Positions 1-13,700 of a stretch of 64,000 nucleotides of DNA are shown here, piece by piece. Numbering within the stretch: the stretch's first letter is position 1; the number at the start of each line of letters is the position of its first letter. Location: contig NC_090132.1 in the NCBI RefSeq assembly GCF_040581485.1, positions 18,781,411 through 18,845,410 of the forward strand, read 5' to 3'. This DNA comes from Linepithema humile (Eukaryota > Arthropoda > Insecta > Hymenoptera > Formicidae). A model generated the notes under the pieces. It saw only the letters and a list, made by a program, of their open reading frames with translations. It had not been told where the DNA came from and ran no database searches. The position numbers and the translations under genes were made by a program.

Positions 1-2249
1 CTATTTCGTTCAAGCAGCATTTAGACAGCGGAGCACGAGGGCTAAAGTTGCTCGTACGCTTAATAGCCGCGCTCTAATAGCCGAAAGATCGCTGCCAGAC
101 ACAACTTAACGTTCTTCTAGCGAGTAGTAAACTCCGATACGGCGCAACAGGTTCCACGAACATAAATGTGCCACGCTATGCGTATCCCGCGTATGTTACG
201 CTAATTGGACCCAACGCGCCTGGTGAGATTTTCCATTTTACTCGGCGGCCGGGGGCCTCGGTAGGACCGGTCGGACACACCGCTTCATGCTTCATCCGAG
301 AATCGTTAATTAGAGCCCCCAATATCCGCGAAGTATGCGACTATATAACGTAAAAGTCGAGCGCGCGAGGTACACGCCTTTGTGACGAGATTGCATCGCG
401 TCTTTTGAGTACCTGGAGCTTTTAACGAAGCCCGTCCGCGTAGATAATTAGTGAGATTTCTGTATAGCCATGAACCTGCCGAAAATGACATACGCGAAAC
501 CGTCGGCGACGAGGTTGGAGATCTCCTTTTTTTTTTTTTAGCGAAATATCGCCTTGATCCCTCATTACGACCGGCACACCTTTGAGACACCGCGTGCACT
601 GAATGCGTCCGCTGGAGGATGGATTATGTTCTCAGAACCGTCTTACCGGATTTTTTGCTTGTCCGTTATTAAACTCGACACTTTTTGTCTTGATGAGGTC
701 AGCGATATTGTAAAAATCGGCCTTGGAGTTCGCTATGTAAATAAATTGTATAGAATTATTAATAATTACTACACATTTTTGCGCGATTATCTTTGTAAGA
801 TCTTGTCATCTGTTCCTATTATAATTGAAATTTAAATTGGCATTCTTTCTAATTGTTCATACATCCGAAATTGTTTTGGAATCTCGCCCGACTTTTTTTG
901 TGCAGCTTTGCACTTTCGTGCGATATGGTTTCTGAGATAACGCGCGAGGTGCTTGAAAAAGAAGCGAGTCCCCGAAAGCGAGTCGAGTCTCGGCGTTGGC
1001 GCGTCTCAGGCGCGTACGCGAGGCAGGACGATAAATATCTTTATGCGCTGCACGTTGCAAGCGCGCACGACATTGTGGGCAATGGTCGTAAACCGACATG
1101 TTTCGTACCCCTCCTCCGCGCCTTCGTGTCGCGGCCCTCTTGACCCCTCTCGTGTACCCGATGCCAGATTATACGCGCTGGACCGCGGCACCGACAACTT
1201 CATCCGCAGGGCGCCTCTGATTTATCCTTATTAATAAAACTTTAAAGTCCTGTTAACATGTGCTGGAGAGACGGAGGGGAAAAGAGATGGAATCGCTCGC
1301 GGGAACGCATGTGAGGGGGTGGGAACGTGGGCGGAGAGAATTCATCACGACAGCAAAACTATTGCTACGCTCGAAATCGCGAACGGAGAGCAGCAGAGAT
1401 TTAAGCACCGTCTTAATTCATGTTTTTGCCTATTAAATTGACGTTATAAGTCGTGCGATGCGAAGAGGAAAGTAATGTGTGAGATTTCAAAAAGTCGGAA
1501 AAACGAGATACATTTAGTTAGACGCTTCTCCGCACATTTATCCCATGTATAAAAATTAACTTTTGCTCAAAACTAGAGTTCGTTTTAATTTCGGGCTCTG
1601 TTTGAGAGAGAAGATGGAACCGGCAATTATGATGACACGTAAACGCCATGCGGCAGTGGCATAAATTTATTACTCCGCGCATGCGTCGTTATTACGGCAA
1701 TCCTGCTGAATAATGAATGCCGCGCAGTCTGCTTTTTAAACGTGGTAAATGGAATACGAATGCGCGAGAGGCACGAAAGAAAGAAACGTCGTAATCGCGA
1801 GACAGTATCGATTCTTCGGCCGCGCGGGCCGAAAGTTTCTCGGTACGGCCCGCAGCACGTATTACGACCACACATCGGCGCGCAGCGGGGTGCACGATGC
1901 AGCGCCGGGGGATGCGTCGCGGAAAGGAGAGGAACGCGAGCGGGGAGTGAACAGCGTCTTTCTTCTTCTTCTTTCTCTCTCTCTCCTTCTTTCTTTCTTC
2001 GCGAGATATCAAGCATTATTAAAAGTACATAAACACCGCGAGGTAAGACGCGAGTTATGGCCCGGCCTGGCTGTGAATTAAGGAGGGGCGACGACGGAAC
2101 GATGAGAGCACGAGATAAAGAGAGCTATCGGGGCCTCACTACCTACCTATGTCGAACGCGAAGCCTCTAAGCCTCGCGTCTCCTTCCTCTTCTTTCTTTC
2201 GTTCTTTTCTCCTCCGTCGCTTCCAGCGCTCTTTCTTTCGCATACTGTT

Positions 2250-2270
2250 CGCGCGCGCGCGCGCGCGCGC
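2250..2270. repeat. (CG)n alternating tract, potential Z-DNA
   Basis: This is a 21-bp run of strictly alternating C and G. Such a tract can adopt the left-handed Z form and is mutation-prone where CpG is methylated. Confidence 0.9.
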
Positions 2271-3158
2271 TGGTCTCCCGGGGGAATTATGTCATTTCTT
2301 CGCACTCGACTGCGCTGCTCGCCCGACGACTTCATTTCTTCGGAGTCACGCGCATATTTTTCCGTACTAACTCACGAGCGTGATATATTTCGTCACGCAG
2401 CGGCAAGACCTTGCCAATTTTTTAAATAACATCGGCATGGTGAAAGCATTCGTATTGCATATCTTCATGCTGCGCATATTTTTATATCGCTCTCTGTTTT
2501 AAAGCGCAGCGTAGTAATGCGCTTGGGACATGGTTGAAGTATTCTTAAATTCTCCAAATGTATAAATCAATCACGCATATTTTCATTTCCCTTCGTAATT
2601 ATTATTGCAATTATTTTAATTAGAGAAAGTAGATCAAACGTGCAACTTTTCTGCGATACTCGTCAATTTTATTCGACGTATATATTTGACTTATATTATT
2701 TTTCACAATTTAATTATTTTAAGATCGCCTCTCTTATTTCGAATTCGACGTGATCACGAAACAAACATAAATCAGAACGCTCGTCCCCCCCGTGAACAGT
2801 TACCGATATCGAAGTGGAAAAGTATAAAAGATCGATCGCGTCCGCCATCATCTTCCAGAGCAGGATGAGTCGATGCATTCGTCGTTGCGCATGTGACATT
2901 CACTAACGTGAGTACAGCCGATCGACAGTAACGAGAGCATAGTAGACCGTCCTCGCGTGGGGCATCCGAAGGATGCCGAGCCCTAATGAAGCCGTTTTGG
3001 TGAACGGGCCCACCGCCGATGGCAGAGGGGGAAGAGATCGATCCCTTATCGGCAAGACTCGATCTGAGATCGGCGTTTAGGCTCGCGATCGGCTATCGAT
3101 CCTCGAGGACTCCGCCTCGATGGAACTCAGACGTAATTCACGATCCCCCGTCGTCTCT

Positions 3159-3160
<2 letters not shown>

Positions 3161-3236
<76 letters not shown>
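3161..3236. repeat. (CT)38 microsatellite
   Basis: This is an uninterrupted 76-bp CT dinucleotide repeat. It accounts for the Ser/Leu-rich and Arg/Glu-rich open frames on both strands here. Confidence 0.97.
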
Positions 3237-3238
<2 letters not shown>

Positions 3239-6200
3239 CGTCGATCGTCCGATCGCGTTTGGTCGCCTTTCCGATTGAGACGCTCGTCGGAGTTGACCGT
3301 GCACCCCCGCGGATCGCACGCACGACGATGAACGGGCCCGATAGCGGCTCTCCCGCGATCGTCATTAACCATTTACCGGCCCGACGTCATGACGATGCGG
3401 GATGATAGTGGCGAGTAGTAATGGACATTGATACGAGAATAATTACAATGAGCACTTCCATATGCGACGAATGCGCGCGGACAATGCCGCAGAGCCCGAC
3501 GATAATCTCTTTGATTTTCTACGCATCTCTGTATCGATTGCTTATTGTGTTTCGTATGGTTTCTGTCTGAAGCGCAAGACTTTCAACGTGTTGCAAGACT
3601 CGCGAGAAATGCACAAATAAAAAGTATAATATTATAAATTTCGGTGTAGAATTTAATACGTTCTTATTGTATGAAACGAAATATGTGTAAAACAGCGAGA
3701 AATAGAACTTTGCATGACATTTACAATTATAGGAGATATTAATGTTATATTATGCGACTTCACAGATCCAGTGTTCCATTTAAATTCAAAAATTTGCATA
3801 CAGAATTCGATATCTTTTGCTGTCCTTTACATAAGTTACCATTCTTCGTCCATTCTGAGAACAGCAACGAACGTCTCAGGCGACAGCTCAATTTCGCGGA
3901 ATGCGATATTAATTAGCCCCTTTATCCCGTTCCTTAAACGGTTATTCATGAGGCTCGACAAGGAGGGGCGCGGCATGTCCTGCACTTGTCCTGTCGTTCT
4001 CTCGCTCATGTCGCGCGTCCACCCACGACGGTCGCGATATGGATGCGAGCATTTAGCCGGCGGGTCGTGGCGCAGGAAGGTCCTGAATCATCGCGCTCCT
4101 CCAGGATGGCCCCGTCGTCATTACACGCACGAACAGTAACATAATGTAGCATACGCACGCGCGTACATAGTCACCCAACCACCCACGTGGTGGGACGATC
4201 TCGCCGCGGCGTGGCTCACCGTGGAAGAAAGTCGATTGAGGAGCGACTATAAATCCTACTCGGCTACGGCTAACTCCTCGCTCTCATTACGACATGTCGT
4301 TAATTGACGAGTATCTCGATAAAATGTCCGTCATCTTTGTATCATTATATTTATCGAACACGCGTCTTATTTCTTTCGTTTACTGCGGGAACTCGGTTTT
4401 TTATTACGTTTCAAGAAAGGGGTATATTTAAATTTTTATTCTTGTTATTATATTTTTTAATCAAATGTCTGTTAGTTTTCACACATGCATGCATCAATTC
4501 TATTAAGATTTTTCATTAAAACTTGAGATTTTTTTATTGAATTAAGAACAACGCAAAGTGTATTAGCTCTGGAATTGAATTTTGTAGCTGATTGCATCAT
4601 CGCTTAGGAGTTCTCGAAGATCAAACCTTTATCTAGATGCAACTTTAGATTAGAGAAAGCGAAAGCGGATGAGGTCCGAAGCGAGGAAATAGCGAAAGGA
4701 CATTTGAATGTAATTGGCGCTAATTAACTAGCAGACCAGCGTGCTCGATTGATGTATGATAATATTAATAACTTACGATTTCTTTAACGATTCGACGAGT
4801 AGATTATTTATAGGCGGATCGCGTTGAGGTTTGGAATCTCGGAATATTTATTACGAGGTCTCGATGTATGTATAATAGAGTCCATACTTTGAGATCAAGT
4901 TGTTTAGTTAGTTAGGCAACGAATTATTAGCATATTTCATTAATTACGAAGATAGAAAATCATCATTGGATTTAATCATCGAGATATTTATCGTAATTTA
5001 AAGATTTGAAGTATTTTGTTGCGACTTTCTCTAGTTTACCTGTGAATAAACGCGAAGCCTATCTTTGATCTGAGATCTTTATCTTTCGAGACAAACTTAC
5101 ATTTAATCCTTGAAATATTCAAAAACGTCCAAAAACATTCTTCAAAACTACAATTATAAAGCGGAAGCTGCGGATATTTTGTGCTTTTACTGTTTAAAAT
5201 GATTAAAAAATGATAAAAAACGCGATTGCATTTCTGTTTTACATATGAATGATTAGCTACTTTTACTTAATTGGTTTTTATAAAAAAAAATGAAGGAAAT
5301 AACATGGCTACTCGAGACGTAGGGAAAGTCGCGGTAGAAACCGAGCGCATTTGCATCGAGCCTGTTATCTTGCGTGGCACTTTTGTCATCTCGTGATCTC
5401 TCTTGGCACTCGAAACGGTTAAATTCCATCTTAATTACTGGCATATTACAGTAAACGCCTATGTTACAACACAGAAATTATAGTGTCTTTTCGATAATAC
5501 TAGGCGCAAAAATCGTACAAGGCGACTCGGCGATTTTTTTGCCCGTTCCATCGTTTTCGTAGAACGTCTAGAATGCACTTCTTTGCACGCATCATCGAGC
5601 ACAATGACGTATGCGCCGATGTGTGCTAAGTAAGCGGCTAGTTAGCTGCGGTAATTAGCATCGGTGTCGCGGGTCGGCTGTTGCTCCTGTCGTTGCTTCT
5701 CAGTTGAGCGTGCGGGACACGCTCGACTGCCCGGGAAAACGGGCTTTAAAGACTGTTAAACTGTGTGTCAATAACCAATCGCCGTTGACACGCCGCTGTA
5801 CACGCGACTCGCCCGTCTGACTTGGACCGTCGAAGCTCGACGAAATCATCTCTCGTGAATCTCCACCTTTGAATGAACCAGTGACGGTTTCGTCATCAAG
5901 CAGGATTTTTCATCATACAGCTGGAAGATAGTATTTCGGTGCAAACATTTCACAAGAAATACACGAAAGCCAGTGAAATTATAATCCTCAATGCTGTAGA
6001 ACTCAACTTGCAGCAGATTCCGTACACTCCGTCAGCACGCAAACTGCAAGTCACCGTTCGCACACTCATCCCGTCGCGATTCCAATATTGTAAATTCATT
6101 TACGTTCACGCCCTCAGCCAGCTGCCGGCCCTTCGTCGGACGCGAAACGATTCGACCGGAGGATAGGACAGCCGGGTCCAGCCACGAGGCCGGAACGGAG

Positions 6201-8484
6201 GCGAGGAAAAAATCCCTTGTGGTCGCAAAACAAAATGTCACGTAATTATCGCGGTAGGTGTTCCATCGTGGGGTCTTCTCCTCGCTCCCCTCTTTCGTTC
6301 CTTCTTTCCCCTCGCAGGGATAACCCTCCCGCAAGACCCGGCGAGGGACAAAAAAGCGCAGCGAAAAACCACCGAGGGGATCGTAAAACGGGCCCGTTTA
6401 TGAGCACCAATGCGTCCAAGAAGAGAGAGGGCGTTTCCACCGGCCGCTATAATAAACATTTCCTATCGGTCGGCTAGAGGCGCAGAGGAAGCACCTGCGG
6501 TTTCTCGACGCGGCGGCTTCTCTCATCGATATGTCGCTCCATGCTGTTCCCTTGTCGTGGAATACTACCTGAAATTTCATGGATAATCCCAAACGACGTA
6601 AACACAGTATAGATGCCTCTTAATTTCAGCATTTAAAAAGCGCCTTTTAATACTAAAAGTAAGTGTTATCGAAAGTTGCCAACAACATTATCATCTCTTT
6701 TATCTGCAAAATTTAATAGTCAGGGCAAAGATAATTCTCCCCGTTTCATATTAACATTGTAAGGTTTTTTTTATGATTGTAAAGAAATTAATATAAAAGA
6801 TAAAACGGGAAGAATGAAAAAAAAGAGCAGAATAATTGCTGAATATATTTTAAATATGCGGTTTTACATCGCGTGCTCGATACAAAAACCATATTGCAAG
6901 GACCGAAAACGTGGAAGGAAAAGGAGGACGAACAAAAGGAGAGGAAAGGTGAATGAGGAGAGAGCGAAGGGGGCCGAATGGTGAGCTCTAACGTTCAGAC
7001 ACCGTTAAATTATCGTTATTGATTCGTAATTATCGGGAAATAACTCAATAAAGGGCCCGTGGAGATTATGGTGCGGGCTATCAATAAAATATCAATTTCG
7101 ATAATGGCCGCCGGGCCGGAGAATCACGCGAGACCGAGCAGGAAAGGGAAGGAGAGAACCGTAGGGCGATTTTGACGCCTCTCTTTCGCGGCGGCCTTGC
7201 CGCGTAATTACGAGCCTCGCGGAACACGGCGGTGGGTCCGGCCGACCAGGCCCTTAAGCTTCGTCCTGTCTCTCGCTTCTTCTTCTCACCTTCTTTATTC
7301 TCTTCTCTGCCTCTATCATCTTCGTGATTCTCGTGTGTATCGCGTCTGCGCGTCTCTCTTTTATCAATAACATGCAGTTTTTTTTTTTTTTCTTCACTCA
7401 TACTCCGTACTTTAAAGTTAATTCGTTAAACACGATACGTATATTTACAAAATTCCACAATTTCATAACTTCAAAATTTACAATATGCGTGCAAAGTAAA
7501 GAAGATGTAGGTAGATAAATACGTGAAAGGATAGTTGGATTAAATACATGGTGAGCGTTTCATAAATCTTGTAGTAATCTCTCAACAACTTCATAGTTAC
7601 CGGTACAAATGTAATCATCAATCTCGGCGTCATCTCCCTTTGCTGAATGCAATGAGGATTCGAAGGCGTCTTCGCTCTGATCTCACGGTGATCCGGAAAT
7701 CATCACGCGTAAGCCCCGATTCCTTTCGAGCGAGTTATTCATGTATAGAGAGTGACTGGCCGATCTCGTTCAGGGATAAAAGGGGTCGATTATCCTTTAG
7801 CATTCTTTCGCGGGCGCAACGGGTTACTCGTTCGCATTGAGAACTCGCTTCCGAAGATGTATCCAAATCTTTTCTCATCCCGCCGGTGTGTATATCCACA
7901 TGTTTTATTCATCATAAAGCCCACATTAATGTCTATATCGAGGTTCACGCGCGAAATCTGTCCGTGTAATGCTCCGTATTTGTGCAAGAAGTAACGTTAA
8001 TGATTACAAACGGCTCTCGCGGAAAAAAAAAAATGAAGATAATGACGATAATCAATAATACATTGCAAAACACGATCACGCGCGCTGCGCTCGTTACATG
8101 TCGATACACCTAATTGCGCGCGTCCAATCACAGGACGATTACGATCCTCTCCGCGGAGATGACGTTGCGAAACGCAAGCCGCTCATTACGGATAAACGTT
8201 GCGTCGTGGCGCGCGTAAAAGTGATAACAATAATTGCGAATAGACTACACGCCGTTACCCGTTAGTTATCTCCGTTTCCGCCGCGCTTGTCGATCCGATA
8301 GGATCGAAACGCGTCACGATTCAAGGATGCCGAGAGCTGCGGGCGATGCGAGTCGCAAGACGCGCGCGATACGCGACTCGTAATGCGTTTCGGTTGCTTG
8401 TAAAAGAGTATTTCACAGAGATTGTATTTCACAAAATGGATCTAAATCATTAGCTTCGTATTTCCGGTGAAATCGATGGCAAAT

Positions 8485-8488
<4 letters not shown>

Positions 8489-8524
<36 letters not shown>
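8489..8524. repeat. (TC)18 microsatellite
   Basis: This is an uninterrupted 36-bp TC repeat. A diverged AG-rich tract lies about 140 bp further on (8659-8700). Confidence 0.95.
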
Positions 8525-8529
<5 letters not shown>

Positions 8530-11500
8530 AGCTCGATTTGCTTTCCGCTCGAGCGATACCGGGGTATCTCGAGAAACGGACGCACCCAGAATTCCCGGGC
8601 ATCAAGGGCGTCAGTCCGTGTACATAAATTACTAGCGTAATCTCTGGCCCAAAGTATAAAGAGAGAAAGAGAAAGGGAGAGAAAGATAGAGGAGAGCAAG
8701 GGGGCCAGCAACGCCGTAGCAACGGCGATATGGGTGTTCCTACGAGCCGATGGCTTCCTGGTGAGAGTTGCTACTCATGCCGCGTAATGCAGCCGTGCGC
8801 CGTAATTTTTCGTTGCCCGCGACGAACGCTGAATCTTGTCTTCTAATGCACAACAGTTGCAGCATACCACCTGTTGGAACGCTCGCCGACGACGGAATCC
8901 TTCGTCGATACGGCTAAATGCCATCGCGATGTGTGATCTGTCTCGAAACGTCGACTGCTAAACGCGCAGAATATTCTAGTGCGATTGAACTTACGGTGTG
9001 TGTACGCTACGCGATTTTTGGTGAATATCGTAAAAATATGTGCAAAAAATAATTTTTATCGGTCAGAAGTTGCGCGATAACGCAATATTTGTTAGCAAAA
9101 CCATATATTATAAGCAGAAGATTAAAAGAAGTGAGAACAAAGGACTACAACTGAAGCTGTCGGTCTGAGTAGTATATGCTAATTGACCATCGGTCCCTCT
9201 CCTTCTTCTTCGATGGACGTCGACAGGAGAATAAATCGAGTCCTCGAACGACCAGGTGGTCTATTCTGGTATATGCAACCGAACGCACCCGATTTCCTTG
9301 TCCGCGCGTTGATGTTCAGAAGTTTACTCTTTCGGAAATCGTTAAGTCAAGTGAAGCTTATGATATCTTATACATATAATTTTCTCACGCATGCAAACGG
9401 GATATTTACACGCGTGAATGCGTTGCTTGAGATATGGAGTAATGACTGTATTATGATGGTCGATTAGCATTTGCATCTGGTAACTAAAGAATTCACTTGC
9501 TGAAAAATATATTATTTTGACGCAATTAGATTTGTTAAGTAAAATTAAAGACAGAAATTTTAATTAATCAAAATAGTTGCCATTGAACTTCAATATGCTT
9601 TTTTCATCTCGAAACAAGATTTTTGTATGATTGATTTACAAAACTCCAAGTTCTTAGAAAATCAAATCAATCTTATTTAAGAGATCTTTACAAAAAAGCG
9701 ACTTTCTACACTAATCTGATAAAATTGCTCTATGAAAATGATCTGAAATTGTGATATTAATAATGATAAATGTGTGCTACATTTCCAATGATAAAATAAT
9801 CAGCAAAGAGGAAAGAGATGTAAGTTTTTATCCAGTCCATGCGTTTGAAATGCGGCACTTTTGTTCTCGCGTTAACCGATCGCTACGTCCGGCGCTCAAA
9901 GGCCGATAAAGCAAATACAATGATGCGGAGCGAATCGATAATTCTCGAGGAAAAGAGAGACGGCGAATTCGAAATCGCGCAGAAAAAGTCAGATATCGAC
10001 GAATCACGGCACGGCCCACCATCGGCGCGACAGTAACTGCGTCTTTGTTTTGACGCCTCGATAGATTCTGCTCGACTGGACGCGAGACATTTCCAATATC
10101 GTAAAACCATTAATTATCATCGTGGTCCTGGTGTCGGTGTATCGGATCCTTCCGCCCTCCCCGGCTACTTAGGTGGCCGGCGGCGCCTGGGTGATGTATT
10201 TCGGTGTTTTTGTTCGACATTAATAACGACGTCGCTCCTTTCTCTCTCTTTCTCTCTTCGGTGTTCTGGAATAAAAGGATACGTTGTTTCCACCACAGGT
10301 ATATCTCCGACGGCCGTTTCTTTCCGCCCCTCCCACCTCTGATGCGGGACCTGGTGACCGTTATAAGTTCGGAGGGACTAATTTCCGAAGCTAAAGTCGC
10401 GCGAAAATCAATCCCGGGTCGCTCATTATACTGTAATAGCCGTCGGAAGGGCGCGCTAATAAAATCATATCGAACGATGTAATTTCTGAAAGACATAATT
10501 CGTAGGCTAATAAAAGTGGGTAATTACGCTATCAAAGAGACGTGACGGTGAAATTTTAGATCGGTTGCGGATCAAGTCTCAAACGAGTCTCGCGTCCAGG
10601 TATATGTACACGGAATAAAATAATATGGCATCAACATCAGCATTCGTCGAGCTGGAATAAAACTGGTTGAAACAAGAGTATAACATATTTGTAATGTGAA
10701 CATATTAATAATGTTATTATATAATTCGGCTAATTTAATTTTTGATTGTCTAATGCTTGCATTCAAAGAAGCATCATCGCCAATTTTTTTATTATCATGA
10801 CGTAATAATACTTCTTGATAATAGAATATTATTATTAACATTCTGTTGTACATTAATAATTAATTTATTAAAATCAGAAATATTCTATTTATTATGGTTC
10901 AAGTTTATTAAAATTGGAATCTCATTTCAATCTTAGCTCGCATCTTTCACCGTCGCGTTCTGTCTGGGAATCAACGCGAATGCGAGGGGCGGAGTGTCGC
11001 GAGGGCCGCGAGAAAGAAGTTGAGAAAAAGTCGGACTGGCCGAGCAGGAGAGAACAGAGCAGAACGCTGTGTGTGTTTTTCGAATTAAAGGGAGGCCAAT
11101 TGTTGATTTTCCCGGGCGGTATCTCAGTGATTCGCCACGCCACTCACGGCGTCATCTCCGCTTCTCGATCTTACGAAAGAGGACGCGACCACTGGACACG
11201 TATTACGCGCTCCAATCCTCTTCTTCCTCGCCTTCTTCCCCGTCCTCGCCTCCGCGTTCATCGTTGATGTCCGCATCGTCGCGACTCTCTGTCTCTATCC
11301 TGAGAGAATTAAGTCATTCATCGTGCGCCGGGCCAGAAAAAAGTAATGAAGCTCTCGTAGGATCCACGAACGTGTATCGCCCCCGGGACCCGTGGCGAAC
11401 GCGATACGTAAATCTACCCGGTGGTGCCCGGTGGATTATCCACGGGATCGCCCAGGGTGGTCCGGTGCGCTCTTCGGGTTCTTCAATGACTTACTTACTT

Positions 11501-13700
11501 GCTACGACCGTCACGGATGAAAGCGCGAGGATAGTCTGAGATTTCTTGCGCGCTGAGATTGTCGCTTCTTTAGAATTGCCTTGCAAAATGCGCAAATATT
11601 CTTTTTTTCTTCACGTCAATGTCAAATCGGTTGTTAAATCTCGTCATCAATGTTAACTAGAAGACGCTGTCGGTTAAGAAAGTAGTCATCGTATTTCTTT
11701 GCTATACACATATTCAACGATTATTAATTAATTCACAAAAATGAGAATCGATTCTATCATAAATACAATAAGGGAAAATTAAAAAAAAGAATGCAATCAA
11801 CTTTACGACAATTGTTTCAAAGTTATTTCCAATTGCTTGAATGCCCGAAATTGCCTGAATCGTCTAGGATCAGAGAAAGGACGAATAAAGATGCTATAAA
11901 CTTTATTCGACCCTCTGCCGAGATACTTCCATTATTCAAATACTTTCGAATAATCTACGACATCTCCAGTCCACTAATAATTCCGCCGAACGTCGTGAAA
12001 TAACTGAAGACAAGAATATCGTCAGCAATGAGGAACGAAAAAGAGAGAGAGAAAGAAAAACTTCTCGAAAGTTAGGAACGAAAGGCCGGCGGACACGAAA
12101 GGAATCCGGGTGTCGACCGACACGTTGGTACATGTCGAGCAGCGGCCGTCTCGCGATTTCGTTCCCACAGTCGTCGGAGATGCGGATTCCGCCGGAGATT
12201 CTCTTTGCTGGTTCCACGGAGGAGGACATCCAGAGGAGGCACGATCGAGGAAGCGAAATGAGGCGAAGGAAGCCAAGGACGTGGCAGAGGGGATGCGTCT
12301 CGCGTCGGGACCTTATAACATGCCAAAACGCCGATAATTCGACGGTGTGGTCCTGAACGTCTGCCGATATCCTTTCCCACGGATGACCGCGACGACGAGC
12401 TCCAGGTCCCGCCAAAAGAGATTCCAACCATTCCTGTATCCCGGCGACGACGTGGCCGACGACGGCGACAACGACGGCGAACAAAATGGGCCGCTATTCG
12501 GCTTGATCGCAAAAACGATAAATTAGTTGATTTACGTGCGCGCCATTTTTTTATCGGGAATCATTCGAAAATGGGCAAAGGTATCACAGAGCCGAGGGCA
12601 AAAATTCGAAACTTTGTCACATCTTCTTTCGTCGTGCTTTTCCAACAAAGTGTGCATTTGAGTTTTTCCGCAAATCGAATGCTTCTTTTATTCAATTTTG
12701 GTAAAAACATTATAAAATGTCAATTAATTTTTTAACGCATTTTTTAGAATTTATTCACTGCATATTTCAAACGTTAGTTGAATTTTATATCTATTAGTTA
12801 AAAAAAAAAGATAATATAATAGCTTTTTATGATGCTACACTTTATTACAACAAACTGCTTACTTACAATCTAGCAGAATGAATGTTCCTAATTAAAATGT
12901 GTACATTGACGTATTACAACATTAAAAATCAACGTAAGATCCATCACAGAGGTTCTTCAAGTCCTCGAAGGCAATAATGATTTAGCGCACCTCCTATGTG
13001 TATCCGCGCCTGCATTCGACTTGCGCTCCGAGAATACAAAATGCACACTACAGGAATGACAATCGAGTGCCTCCGTGTGTGGAGTGGCTCGTGAAGAGGA
13101 GGCCATCAGGATGCCACGCGCGTGTGTTCGTGCACGACACGCCGCGTGTCGTTCCGCCCGCCTGGCTTGCCCCGATTTTATCGTCCCGGGGGCTCTTATA
13201 TACCTCTAAATGTTTTCGTCGCCTCTATCAGATCGCGGCGCTCAAGACAGGGATCGCTCTCCTCTCTTCGCCGGCGAGGAAACCATGCGAAAGATTCAAA
13301 TGACGATAATGCAGCGAAAGGAGCCGCTGGTAGAAAGTGTCGATGACGCGGCGGCGCACTTTATTCCCAATTAGCTGTAGCTGTCATCGATTTTATGAGG
13401 GTGAGCCAAAAAAAAGTCGGATTTAATCTCAGCATCAATAGAGGAATCGCTACATTGATGAATAATAATACTTGCAATTAGCGACGCTATTTTTATACGG
13501 GAGTTACGAAGATTACATATTCAGGCGAAGAATAATGTGAGCATGCATAATAAAGCATGTGCCGGATTAGAAAAAAATTCAATTTTTTAATTAGATATTT
13601 TATCTGATTTAGAGTGTTGCCTTTTGCGTAAATAAAAAATAGAGCTGCAATAGTTTTAAATTATAGAGATTTAAAATTGAAGTGGAGATAATGTTACAAA
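8525..13700. other. downstream flank, no gene recognised
   Basis: This is mixed-composition DNA. The CpG-rich block at 12.0-12.5 kb holds overlapping open frames on both strands, the longest (182 codons, 11936-12484, minus) opening at TTG. It shows no domain that I recognise, so no gene is called. Confidence 0.55.

Larger units (their letters stand above)
1..8488. other. distal downstream flank, no gene recognised
   Basis: This is non-coding DNA with alternating AT-rich and CpG-rich segments, a (CG)n tract and a (CT)38 repeat. Open frames here are short and overlap on opposite strands, and none gives recognisable protein motifs. No exon of Wnt6 or Wnt10, the usual neighbours on this side in other insects, was recognised. 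Confidence 0.6.

Noticed and set aside
11936..12512. Three overlapping minus-strand frames, up to 182 codons
   Set aside because: All three frames are open because of CpG-rich composition. The longest starts at TTG, and none is recognisable.
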